Virus record (IMG/VR): IMGVR_UViG_3300020125_000357
Coordinates: 1-57,778 of that record
DNA from: a virus
Length of the DNA: 57,778 nucleotides
Strand: one strand, 5' to 3'
Both the position numbers and the translations under genes were made by a program. Within the stretch, counting starts at the first letter, position 1. Each line of letters begins with the position of its first letter. A model generated the notes under the pieces. It saw nothing but the letters and a program-made list of their open reading frames with translations, was not told where the DNA came from and did not search any database. This document shows, one piece after another, positions 1 to 5,951 of the stretch.

Positions 1-127
1 ATCATTTCCGACATATGCAAGATCGCATTTTTAATCATTATTCTAAGATCCAATACATTACTGTACCATAAACAGTACCGATGCGTGAATTTATTTTAAT
101 ATTTTTATTGTGCATTGCAGAAAAAGA
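1..127. repeat. Terminal direct repeat, left copy (circular contig overlap)
   Basis: These 127 bases are identical to the last 127 bases of the window (57652-57778). An exact overlap of this length is typical of a circular assembly graph, so the genome is probably circular or circularly permuted at about 57651 bp. A real short terminal repeat is less likely but cannot be excluded. The copy contains a small inverted repeat (TACTGT at 59-64 and ACAGTA at 72-77) in the intergenic region between the two divergent early operons. Confidence 0.9.
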
Positions 128-129
128 TA

Positions 130-160
130 CAGGAAAATTTCCTGACAGGAGAAATTCCTG
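130..160. promoter_or_regulatory. Tandem palindromic operators over the early promoter
   Basis: Two 15-bp palindromes lie end to end: CAGGAAAATTTCCTG (130-144, perfect arms around one base) and CAGGAGAAATTCCTG (146-160, imperfect). They share CAGGA...TCCTG ends and are spaced 16 bp centre to centre. The first abuts the -35 hexamer and the second fills the spacer, so a dimeric repressor bound here would block RNA polymerase. The cognate protein was not identified. Confidence 0.65.
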
Positions 161-171
161 TAGTGTATAAT
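142..171 (+). promoter_or_regulatory. Strong rightward sigma70-type promoter
   Basis: CTGACA (142-147) and TATAAT (166-171) are separated by 18 bases. The -10 is a perfect consensus and the -35 has one mismatch. Transcription should start near 178, exactly at the first stem of the structured RNA that follows. The 18-base spacing recurs in three other candidate promoters of this genome. Confidence 0.75.
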
Positions 172-176
172 CTCGC

Positions 177-277
177 CATGTGCATATTTATCGTATGAGA
201 GAGATATGGAAAGCTATGCACATTACTAAACCCCTACTTGCTGATTACTCTCTCTATTCGGCAATAGGGGTTTTTTT
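177..277 (+). ncRNA. Two-hairpin leader RNA with complementary loops
   Basis: The RNA contains hairpin A, ATGTGCATA (178-186) with TATGCACAT (215-223), a perfect 9-bp stem. Hairpin B is the terminator, with 229-236 pairing 265-272 and 238-244 pairing 258-264 around a one-base bulge. The loop of A carries GAGAGAG (197-203) and the loop of B carries CTCTCTC (248-254), so the loops can pair intramolecularly. It lies between a strong promoter and the first gene and has no convincing reading frame. It could be a stable small RNA or an attenuator for the early operon. Confidence 0.65.
229..277 (+). terminator. Rho-independent terminator / attenuator of the early leader
   Basis: The stem AACCCCTA/TAGGGGTT is extended inside by TTGCTGA/TCGGCAA (one G-U pair), has a 13-nt CU-rich loop, and is followed by seven T. 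It sits before the first gene of the operon, so the operon needs read-through, antitermination or another promoter. Confidence 0.85.
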
Positions 278-325
278 ATTGTTATTATTTGGTTTTTATT
301 TTTTGGAGAAAGAGAGAAAAATCAA

Positions 326-631
326 ATGAGAGAATTAAAAGAATGGATAAAACCTGAATTTAAAAAATCATTAACAAAAATTGGTAATATTGAATTCGGT
401 CTACTTGATGAAAAAGAAGATTATTGTTACGTGCACAAATCTAATTATATCAATGAGTTACATAAGTTATTTAGTGGTGAAAAATGGCTCGGTTGCCCCA
501 AATGCAGAGAAGAAATGCAAGATAAAATTGATCAACAAAGGCAGCAAAAGGATCATCAATTAAGACTTGAGCAAATAAAAGAAGCTGAATCTACTCAACA
601 ACCAATAATTAAAAAAGCAAAAGGATTTTAG
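326..631 (+). CDS. Small zinc-ribbon-like early protein
   Basis: The protein has 101 residues. A Cys-x-x-His pair (about residues 34-37) and a Cys-Pro-Lys-Cys pair (about 57-60) suggest a single zinc ribbon, followed by a Gln/Lys-rich helical tail. GGAG lies 17 bases before the ATG, with an AGAGAG tract closer. It is the first gene of the early operon and stops one base before the next gene, a replication-type protein, so a helper role in replication is possible but unproven. Confidence 0.6.
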   Translation: MRELKEWIKPEFKKSLTKIGNIEFGLLDEKEDYCYVHKSNYINELHKLFSGEKWLGCPKCREEMQDKIDQQRQQKDHQLRLEQIKEAESTQQPIIKKAKGF

Positions 632-1390
632 ATGAATGATAAAAAATCATTTATATTGCACATTGATTCATTGAGAATTATAAAAAAAATGAATGATGAA
701 CAAGTGGCAACTTTTTTGCGGGCAATTTTAGAATATCAAGAAACAGGAAAAATTCCTGAACTAGATTTTGGATTACAGATGGCAATAGACCCTTTCATTC
801 GACAATTTGAAAGTGATAATGAAAAATGGAGAAAAATAGTAGAACGTAATGCTGCCAATGGTTCTAAAGGTGGAAGACCTAAAATCCAAGATATCCCAGA
901 AAACCCAGTGGGTTATTTGGGAAGCCAAAAGAACCCAGAAGAACCCAGAAAAGCCGTTACTGTAACTGATACTGTAACTGATACTGTAACTGATATTATA
1001 TCCCCTATATCCCCTTTACCGATAGAAAACCCAAAACTGGATAAATTAGCAGAAGGCGCTTTTCAAACTTGGCAAATGATCGCAAAAGAACAAGAAGTGG
1101 AATTTACTCAAGATGAATGGATGGGGATAAAAGGTTTTACTAAAACTAAGCCAAGCTTGCCACAACATCAAATAAGAGCAAATATTATCCAGCTTAATGA
1201 TTGGGCACAACAAGGATTAGATATTAGAGCTGCAGCATTATCGGCTGCTAAAATGGAGCCAAGGTATGCAATTATTAAACAGCCATTTATGGCAAAACTT
1301 ACAGATGCCAAGGGCAATCCAATTTATGGACAAGCTATTGTAGAACGAAGACAACAAATTATTGAAAAAGAAAAAGGAGGTACAAAATGA
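632..1390 (+). CDS. DUF6291-like replication-associated protein
   Basis: The 252-residue protein starts with a segment reading F-x-L-H-x-D...M-x-D-E-Q-x-A-x-F and ends its first domain in N-G-S-K-G-G-R-P-K, the layout of DUF6291-type proteins found near phage and plasmid replication genes. A linker contains three tandem Val-Thr-Asp units from a 12-bp DNA repeat (about 957-990). The C-terminal half is helical and Trp-rich, resembling the second domain of phage replication initiators. The start follows the preceding stop directly. The function is inferred from layout only. Confidence 0.55.
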   Translation: MNDKKSFILHIDSLRIIKKMNDEQVATFLRAILEYQETGKIPELDFGLQMAIDPFIRQFESDNEKWRKIVERNAANGSKGGRPKIQDIPENPVGYLGSQKNPEEPRKAVTVTDTVTDTVTDIISPISPLPIENPKLDKLAEGAFQTWQMIAKEQEVEFTQDEWMGIKGFTKTKPSLPQHQIRANIIQLNDWAQQGLDIRAAALSAAKMEPRYAIIKQPFMAKLTDAKGNPIYGQAIVERRQQIIEKEKGGTK

Positions 1391-1482
1391 TTAAAGACTG
1401 GCTTGTGGGATTTGCAATCACATTAGGGCTTTTAATAGTCAATTTAGGAATAACCGTTTTGCTTTGTGAGGTGTTGAAGTGA
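1387..1482 (+). CDS. Single-pass membrane peptide, 31 aa
   Basis: ATG overlaps the previous stop as ATGA. The 31 residues contain one hydrophobic segment (about residues 6-28) and little else. Overlap with both neighbours supports translation. No function was recognised. Confidence 0.5.
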   Translation: MIKDWLVGFAITLGLLIVNLGITVLLCEVLK

Positions 1483-1628
1483 ATTTATTGATTAGAATCG
1501 TTACCTTCTTCAGTGTAATTACCGGTTTATTTATTTTAGCGATAGGCGGGATGGCAATAATATGGGCAGTAATGGCAATGGTGTTCAGTAATTTTGCTAA
1601 ATTTTTTGGATTTGATGGAGGATGTTAA
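1479..1628 (+). CDS. Small membrane protein, 49 aa, GTG start
   Basis: GTG at 1479 overlaps the preceding TGA. Residues 9-36 are strongly hydrophobic, giving one or two membrane segments. Its end supplies GGAGG for the next gene. No function was recognised. Confidence 0.5.
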   Translation: MNLLIRIVTFFSVITGLFILAIGGMAIIWAVMAMVFSNFAKFFGFDGGC

Positions 1629-1629
1629 A

Positions 1630-1827
1630 ATGAATAAACATTTTGATGATTATACTCTCAAGAAGATTTTTTCTGAGTTAGTTACAAAGATCGAAGATTT
1701 AGAAAATCGGATTGCAGTCTTAGAATCAAAACCGCAGGAAACCCGCCCAGATCGCACCATAATCGATTTTGAGGGTAGTGATGATACCAAAGTACCAACT
1801 GGGGAAAATGAAAGCAGTATAGAGTGA
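1630..1827 (+). CDS. Coiled-coil protein cut by an in-frame TGA
   Basis: The ATG has an ideal GGAGG upstream. The 65-residue product has a leucine-heptad helix (about residues 18-37) and an acidic tail. After the TGA at 1825-1827 the same frame continues for 25 codons to TAG at 1903-1905 and encodes a second clear heptad coiled coil. The gene is therefore a 91-codon frame interrupted by one stop. It may be a nonsense mutation or a read-through product. TGA is used as a normal stop elsewhere here, so general recoding is not the explanation. Confidence 0.6.
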   Translation: MNKHFDDYTLKKIFSELVTKIEDLENRIAVLESKPQETRPDRTIIDFEGSDDTKVPTGENESSIE

Positions 1828-1917
1828 TTAAAGCGGGAAAATGCAGAATTGAAAAATGAAGTTTTGGAATTGAAGAAACAATTAATTGCTGAAGGGCTTT
1901 TGTAGGAAGGAGAAAAA

Positions 1918-2127
1918 ATGGAATTTAATTTAGAGAATATATTAATTTTCAGCTCACATCAATATCAAAAAAGAAAAAATCATAAAAAAAAGAAAGTTAC
2001 CAATGGGATACAAATATACGAAAGCGGTGCTGAAGCATGCAGAAGTCTGGGATTAGAGCGACATGCAATTGCAAATGCAATTTTTCTCAGATGTAGGTGT
2101 GGTGGTTTTTATTGGAAATATGTATGA
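1918..2127 (+). CDS. Stand-alone NUMOD1-like DNA-binding protein
   Basis: The 69-residue basic protein has a helix-turn-helix-like segment (A-E-A-C-R-S-L-G-L...A-I-A-N-A-I, about 37-55) ending in G-G-F-Y-W-K-Y. This matches the pattern of the NUMOD1 module normally found at the C-terminus of HNH or GIY-YIG homing endonucleases. The HNH gene at 55121-55708 has the same pattern. No nuclease domain is present, so it is either a remnant or an adopted regulator. The ribosome site GGAAGGAG is strong. Confidence 0.5.
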   Translation: MEFNLENILIFSSHQYQKRKNHKKKKVTNGIQIYESGAEACRSLGLERHAIANAIFLRCRCGGFYWKYV

Positions 2128-2303
2128 AAACAGTCAAAACAAATGATTCAATAAATCTTACAGAAATAATTGACAACCGTGGATGGCAACCGTTATTAAT
2201 TCCAATTTATTTAGGAGTTAATACAGTTTATCGTAAATCGATAGTAATAAAAGTCGAGAATAAATTAACAAAAATGGGTATTGAATGGAGGGTGAAAAAA
2301 TGA
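2124..2303 (+). CDS. Hypothetical early protein, 59 aa
   Basis: ATG overlaps the previous TGA (ATGA). An upstream in-frame ATG at 2097 lies inside the neighbour and has no ribosome site. The middle is hydrophobic with Pro and Gly, and the C-terminus is basic. No family was recognised. Confidence 0.5.
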   Translation: MKTVKTNDSINLTEIIDNRGWQPLLIPIYLGVNTVYRKSIVIKVENKLTKMGIEWRVKK

Positions 2304-2530
2304 CGAATAAAGAGCTACAAGAAAAATTAAGAGAATTGCCAGACGAGGCTTATATTATGTTTGCTAGTCCTGATTCTGACGATGAAGTCGAATCAGTTCA
2401 TTATGGCCGAGACTGTGAAGATATGCCATTTGTGTTGTTGGGGCGATTTAAAAATGAAAATCATTCACAGAAGGACACTGATGTCCCTCTGTCAGAAAAA
2501 CCGGAACAAAATAATATGATGGGAGGGTGA
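2300..2530 (+). CDS. Conserved small phage protein (MTNKELQ type)
   Basis: The 76-residue acidic protein begins M-T-N-K-E-L-Q-E-K-L-R-E-L-P-D. Phages commonly carry small proteins of this shape. A paralogue with the same opening is encoded at 19292-19513. GGAGGG lies eight bases before the ATG, which is why this start is preferred to the in-frame one at 2285. Biochemical role unknown. Confidence 0.65.
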   Translation: MTNKELQEKLRELPDEAYIMFASPDSDDEVESVHYGRDCEDMPFVLLGRFKNENHSQKDTDVPLSEKPEQNNMMGG

Positions 2531-2533
2531 AAG

Positions 2534-2647
2534 ATGAAACTCATAATGTGTATGATATTGGAAATGACGTTATTCATAAGTCTGGTTACTATCGGGATTA
2601 TGGCTTGGGCAATATTTATGAAATGGGAATGGAGGGATGAAAAATGA
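2534..2647 (+). CDS. Membrane peptide, 37 aa
   Basis: GGAGGG precedes the ATG. The 37 residues form one hydrophobic helix followed by a charged W-x-W-R-D-E-K tail. The stop overlaps the next ATG. No function was recognised. Confidence 0.5.
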   Translation: MKLIMCMILEMTLFISLVTIGIMAWAIFMKWEWRDEK

Positions 2648-2991
2648 AAAAACAGTGCTGTGAATGTAAACAAGATGTCTATGAATTAACAAAGGATGAA
2701 CTTTTAATATGGATAAATAATAAATTATTGACATGTGAAAATGAATCTTTTCTTAAAAAGCATGGCAAAATTTTTAAAGATGGATTTAAAAAATTGCTAG
2801 AAGAAATCATTGATGAAATTAGTATTTATATCCATACAGATGAAATTAATATCGATTGTAAATATTTATTAAATTATTTAGAAGATGAATATATGGTTAT
2901 TCAATGTAATATGAATGTTGATCATCAATATCAATATGGTGTAATGGCAGCATGTAAAGAGCTTATGTATTTTATTGAGGATGGAAAATGA
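2644..2991 (+). CDS. Hypothetical protein with N-terminal Cys motif, 115 aa
   Basis: The start overlaps the previous stop. The N-terminus has C-C-x-C (residues 5-8), and the rest is an acidic alpha-helical protein with scattered Cys. No family was recognised. It belongs to the overlapping early operon. Confidence 0.55.
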   Translation: MKKQCCECKQDVYELTKDELLIWINNKLLTCENESFLKKHGKIFKDGFKKLLEEIIDEISIYIHTDEINIDCKYLLNYLEDEYMVIQCNMNVDHQYQYGVMAACKELMYFIEDGK

Positions 2992-3242
2992 AAACTATAA
3001 CAATGCTAAAATGTAACTCAACTAGAATTAGTGTTAAGAAACTGCCCTGGGTTAAAGATATTTATGGAGGATTTATTACACCTACTACCAAAAAATTCTA
3101 TATACGTAAATGCTTAAATATGTTTAAAGTTGAAATAGATGGTGCAGTACACGAAGAGATTTTCACTTTACAGGAAGCTCAAGACTATGTACAACAGCTT
3201 TGGGATAGATCCGTATTGAGTTTGATTAAGGTGGAAAAATGA
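2988..3242 (+). CDS. Small protein of the early operon, 84 aa
   Basis: ATG overlaps the preceding TGA. The layout is a beta-rich N-terminus, then a T-L-Q-E-A-Q-D-Y-V-Q-Q-L-W helix, as in the common small phage proteins that pair a strand-rich core with an S/T-x-x-E-A-K/Q helix. The products of 3239-3505 and 56996-57319 look like relatives. Function unknown. Confidence 0.55.
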   Translation: MKTITMLKCNSTRISVKKLPWVKDIYGGFITPTTKKFYIRKCLNMFKVEIDGAVHEEIFTLQEAQDYVQQLWDRSVLSLIKVEK

Positions 3243-3505
3243 GAATAATTAAGCCGTTGGAATGGGAAATATCTTTTTATGATGATAGCATTTTATTGGC
3301 AGAATTTTTAAATTTTCCTCGTGGTTTTACTTCATATTTTACTATTTCACCACTTATAAGTGGTGAAGGGTATAATTTATGTTATTTTGTAAATAGCTTG
3401 TTAGACGCACGTTATGTATTTGATACTATACAAGAATGCAAAGATTCAGCACAAGAATATGTTGAAGAACATGCTAGAAATTTTATGGAAAGGTGTGTTG
3501 AATGA
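3239..3505 (+). CDS. Small protein with L-x-W core and C-terminal helix, 88 aa
   Basis: The protein starts with I-K-P-L-E-W, has a beta-rich core, then a D-S-A-Q-E-Y-V-E-E-H helix. This is the typical layout of short phage proteins beginning with a P/K-L-E-W motif. It overlaps both neighbours by four bases, the norm for this operon. Function unknown. Confidence 0.55.
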   Translation: MRIIKPLEWEISFYDDSILLAEFLNFPRGFTSYFTISPLISGEGYNLCYFVNSLLDARYVFDTIQECKDSAQEYVEEHARNFMERCVE

Positions 3506-3648
3506 GCTACAGAAAAAATTTTCATGATCAGGTCTATAATAAAGGCTGCGACTGGGAAATTGAGGTCCTATTTATTAGGAATTGGGCTGAGATTAAGGAG
3601 TTGCTTTACAAGTATTTGATTGTTAAAGTTGTGAAGGGCAAGAAATAA
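3502..3648 (+). CDS. Hypothetical protein, 48 aa
   Basis: The frame runs from an ATG overlapping the preceding stop to a TAA that overlaps the next ATG (TAATG). The product is basic and aromatic-rich. No family was recognised. The double overlap is the evidence for translation. Confidence 0.5.
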   Translation: MSYRKNFHDQVYNKGCDWEIEVLFIRNWAEIKELLYKYLIVKVVKGKK

Positions 3649-3818
3649 TGTGGTTTTTACCTAAATGTGAGAATGTACAAATTATAAATTCTTTTAATAA
3701 AAAATATACCTTATATTTGCAATCAAGAAAGGAACATGACGAAGAAATGAGAAAACAATATGAATATATAGGTAAAAGTTTACAAAGAAATTTTCAACTT
3801 ATGATGGCTGGGATTTGA
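3648..3818 (+). CDS. Hypothetical protein, 56 aa
   Basis: It is coupled to the previous gene through TAATG. It has a short hydrophobic start and then a charged helix (about 27-48). No family was recognised. Confidence 0.5.
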   Translation: MWFLPKCENVQIINSFNKKYTLYLQSRKEHDEEMRKQYEYIGKSLQRNFQLMMAGI

Positions 3819-3820
3819 TT

Positions 3821-3994
3821 ATGAAAATAAATTGGAATAAGCCCGAGTTACATTTAATAATTAGTTTATTATTATTAATTGGAGCTCTTATATTTCTTAT
3901 TTTAGGTCTGGGATTTAAAAATATTTATCTTTTTTTGATGGCTCCTGGCTTAGTGTTTATCCAGATATTTAGAATGAGGGATTATTTAGAATGA
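3821..3994 (+). CDS. Two-helix membrane protein, 57 aa
   Basis: Two hydrophobic stretches (about residues 11-30 and 33-49) are separated by a short G-F-K-N turn, giving a hairpin in the membrane. The stop overlaps the next start. No function was recognised. Confidence 0.5.
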   Translation: MKINWNKPELHLIISLLLLIGALIFLILGLGFKNIYLFLMAPGLVFIQIFRMRDYLE

Positions 3995-4197
3995 AATTAT
4001 CTGAAATTATTATTCAATCTGAGCAGATATTAAAAACACACGGAGACATGGAGATATTTGCTGATGGATATGGTCATTCTTATTTTTCTGTAGAATCAAT
4101 ATATACCGATCCTTTTAACAATTTTTGTTGGTTGGGAACAAAAATAATAAGGAAACTTAGTAAAACTGAAGAGATAAAACTATTAAAGGAAAAATAA
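3991..4197 (+). CDS. Conserved small phage protein (MKLSEII type)
   Basis: The 68-residue protein begins M-K-L-S-E-I-I, followed by a helix and H-G-D-M-E-I. A second protein of this kind, starting M-K-L-S-Q-F-I and containing Y-G-D-G-E-V, is encoded at 56803-57006. The two are probable paralogues on opposite operons. Function unknown. Confidence 0.6.
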   Translation: MKLSEIIIQSEQILKTHGDMEIFADGYGHSYFSVESIYTDPFNNFCWLGTKIIRKLSKTEEIKLLKEK

Positions 4198-4224
4198 AAA
4201 TGATATTTTATGAGGAATCAGTAG

Positions 4225-4464
4225 ATGAAACGTCGTTATAACCACGAAACAAATCAATGGGACATTGTGCTAAGTGAGCGCGAGTATCAGAATATTCAAC
4301 AGGAATTAAATAAGCTTAATTTAATGAGAATGGAGCGATCACAATTACCAATATCATCACCGCAACCGCAATTTAAATGCAGTTATCCATGTAATTGTAG
4401 CGGAGCTTGTCATAAATACAAATTACAAAGCCTCCCCTTATATAATTTAAGTGGAGTTAATTAA
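4225..4464 (+). CDS. Cys-rich small protein, 79 aa
   Basis: The N-terminal half is a charged helix. The C-terminal half has C-x-x-x-C-x-C-x-x-x-C-H (about 52-62), a possible zinc site. It follows a 27-bp gap and its stop overlaps the next ATG. No family was recognised. Confidence 0.5.
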   Translation: MKRRYNHETNQWDIVLSEREYQNIQQELNKLNLMRMERSQLPISSPQPQFKCSYPCNCSGACHKYKLQSLPLYNLSGVN

Positions 4465-4613
4465 TGGCAACAAATATACCTAATCCTAAGTTTAATCTTG
4501 GTGGTATAGCAATAATCATCAGTCACTTATATTCTGAAATATTAAAACGATATATTTATATGATAGAGTGTCATGGAGAAATTTCTATTTATACCGAAGA
4601 TAGATTTGTTTAA
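4464..4613 (+). CDS. Hypothetical protein, 49 aa
   Basis: The start is coupled to the upstream stop as TAATG. It is mixed hydrophobic and polar, with no clear membrane helix. No family was recognised. Confidence 0.45.
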   Translation: MATNIPNPKFNLGGIAIIISHLYSEILKRYIYMIECHGEISIYTEDRFV

Positions 4614-4629
4614 TTGAAGGAAAGAAATA

Positions 4630-4908
4630 ATGGCAACTAATGAGGAATTATTTAATATTCTTAATAATTTAGATTACTTAGAATATAAATGCTACAAAAA
4701 AATTAAACAGGCTGGATTAAAAATATTAACCGCTAGACTTATTCTTGAAGATCGAGGCCATTCATTTGTTATTTATAGGGAACCAGACAGCTATGTAATA
4801 CAGATAAGCCAGTCTTATACACAAATAGAAATAGCTCCCGGGGTTTATATTACAAATGATAACTTATTGAATAAAACAAAAATGCATATTGTTGATTCTC
4901 CAAGATAG
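4630..4908 (+). CDS. Hypothetical protein, 92 aa
   Basis: GAAGGAAAG gives a good ribosome site. The product has an N-terminal helix and a beta-rich C-terminal half. No family was recognised. It is the first of a short run of genes separated by small gaps rather than overlaps. Confidence 0.55.
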   Translation: MATNEELFNILNNLDYLEYKCYKKIKQAGLKILTARLILEDRGHSFVIYREPDSYVIQISQSYTQIEIAPGVYITNDNLLNKTKMHIVDSPR

Positions 4909-4917
4909 AGGGGTATT

Positions 4918-5145
4918 GTGAAAAAACTATTTAATTCAATTAAAAAAATAATAAATAAGCCTGAGAAACCATATAAAAAGGTTGAGGACTGGACATGTAG
5001 AGAGGTATTGAACTTTTATATAAGTATTGGATATCGTTATAAAACACCTAGAGATTTTAGAAAACCTTTCACATGTGATTGCTGCGATTATGAAACTAAT
5101 ACACGAATTAAAAGACGATCAATTTATACTGGAGGGTTGTTGTGA
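4918..5145 (+). CDS. Basic small protein with C-x-C-C, GTG start, 75 aa
   Basis: GTG at 4918 follows AGAGGGG. The product is Lys-rich at the N-terminus and has C-D-C-C near residue 60. Its end carries GGAGGG for the next gene. An overlapping frame at 5027-5239 was rejected as a shadow. Function unknown. Confidence 0.5.
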   Translation: MKKLFNSIKKIINKPEKPYKKVEDWTCREVLNFYISIGYRYKTPRDFRKPFTCDCCDYETNTRIKRRSIYTGGLL

Positions 5146-5309
5146 TGATAGAGCCTTTTGGAATGCTTGGTATGCTATTTGCATACAATCGTTATCAATT
5201 ACAAAAGTCTATATACAATGCGTATATGATTGCATATAATAGATTAAAGGCAGATGATCAGGCTAAACAGGTTGATTATTATTTGAGAAGATGGAATTTG
5301 AAAATATGA
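5145..5309 (+). CDS. Hypothetical protein, 54 aa
   Basis: The ATG is preceded by GGAGGG and overlaps the upstream stop. The short protein is rich in Tyr, Gln and Arg, with a hydrophobic N-terminal turn followed by an amphipathic helix. The stop overlaps the next start as ATGA. No family was recognised. Confidence 0.5.
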   Translation: MIEPFGMLGMLFAYNRYQLQKSIYNAYMIAYNRLKADDQAKQVDYYLRRWNLKI

Positions 5310-5497
5310 TTACTGACAAAGAAAATAATAATCATAAATCCCTTGATGATATAGCATTTGAAGGTCAATGCCAAAGAATAGAAGCTTTAGAAAAAGAAAA
5401 TAGGCGCTTATCCATGAACTTATCTACTTTACAAGGTAATATGGATGCGGTTATAACAATACTAAAAGATTTATGTAAGAAAGAGTGGGAAAAATGA
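5306..5497 (+). CDS. Coiled-coil protein, 63 aa
   Basis: The leucine-heptad segment (about residues 23-50) predicts a coiled-coil dimer. The ATG at 5306 overlaps the preceding TGA, the usual arrangement here; an in-frame ATG at 5291 is the alternative. Function unknown. Confidence 0.5.
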   Translation: MITDKENNNHKSLDDIAFEGQCQRIEALEKENRRLSMNLSTLQGNMDAVITILKDLCKKEWEK

Positions 5498-5769
5498 TGG
5501 CGTATTGTGTGGGATTTTTATTGGGTCTATTATTTATTATAATTATAGGAAGGTTCGCATCATCTCATATAGAAGAACTTACTGTCGGTGATATTTGTTT
5601 TTGGAAACCAACAAATGTAAAATGTATGATATTTGACGAGTGGTGTAAGTATTTTTATATTAAAGATTTGGATGGTAACCGATTGAATGGGGGTAGGTTG
5701 GTGCATAAAAATATGTTAATAAAAGTTAAAGATGAGCCGCTTGACAAATCACCTCCAACTATGCAATAA
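5494..5769 (+). CDS. Membrane-anchored SH3-like small protein, 91 aa
   Basis: One N-terminal membrane helix (about residues 3-20) is followed by a beta-rich segment of the type V-G-D-x-x...Y-I-K-D-L-D-G...M-L-I-K-V, as in small SH3/KOW-like barrels that recur in this genome. The last codons contain the TTGACA of the following promoter. The family role is unknown. Confidence 0.5.
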   Translation: MMAYCVGFLLGLLFIIIIGRFASSHIEELTVGDICFWKPTNVKCMIFDEWCKYFYIKDLDGNRLNGGRLVHKNMLIKVKDEPLDKSPPTMQ

Positions 5770-5770
5770 T
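5741..5770 (+). promoter_or_regulatory. Candidate promoter inside the end of the preceding gene
   Basis: TTGACA (5741-5746, perfect) and AATAAT (5765-5770, one mismatch) are 18 bases apart. It would transcribe the untranslated stretch 5777-5945 containing the second two-hairpin RNA and, on read-through, the tRNA cluster. The spacing matches the promoter at 142-171. Confidence 0.55.
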
Positions 5771-5852
5771 GCTGAACTTGCAATAGAGAAATTGATTTAT
5801 TCATCTCCAAAGAACTAAATTACTTTTTATCCCTCTCTGTTGCAGGTACTAG

Positions 5853-5945
5853 AATCAACCATTAAATATGACGGTAAATTTAATGGTTGATTTAATTATC
5901 CACCATACTAGCCCCAAACACTTTACCGTCGCTGGGGCTTTTTTA
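5853..5945 (+). ncRNA. Second two-hairpin RNA with complementary loops
   Basis: Hairpin A is a perfect 15-bp stem (5853-5867 with 5878-5892) enclosing a 10-nt loop containing GACGGTAA. Hairpin B is the terminator (5910-5916 with 5933-5939), whose 16-nt loop contains TTTACCGTC (5922-5930). The two loops are perfectly complementary over 8-9 bases. The layout repeats that of the RNA at 177-277 with unrelated sequence. No protein-coding frame was seen from 5770 to 5850. Confidence 0.65.
5910..5945 (+). terminator. Rho-independent terminator of the early operon
   Basis: AGCCCCA/TGGGGCT is a GC-rich 7-bp stem followed by a run of T. It ends the rightward early operon and is hairpin B of the RNA described above. 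Confidence 0.85.
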
Positions 5946-5951
5946 TTTATG

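Noticed and set aside
1825-1827. TGA recoded as an amino acid throughout the genome
   Set aside because: Many genes end in TGA at ATGA overlaps with the next start, so TGA works as a stop.
5027-5239. 70-aa frame overlapping two early genes
   Set aside because: It overlaps both well-supported neighbours in another frame and has no ribosome site.
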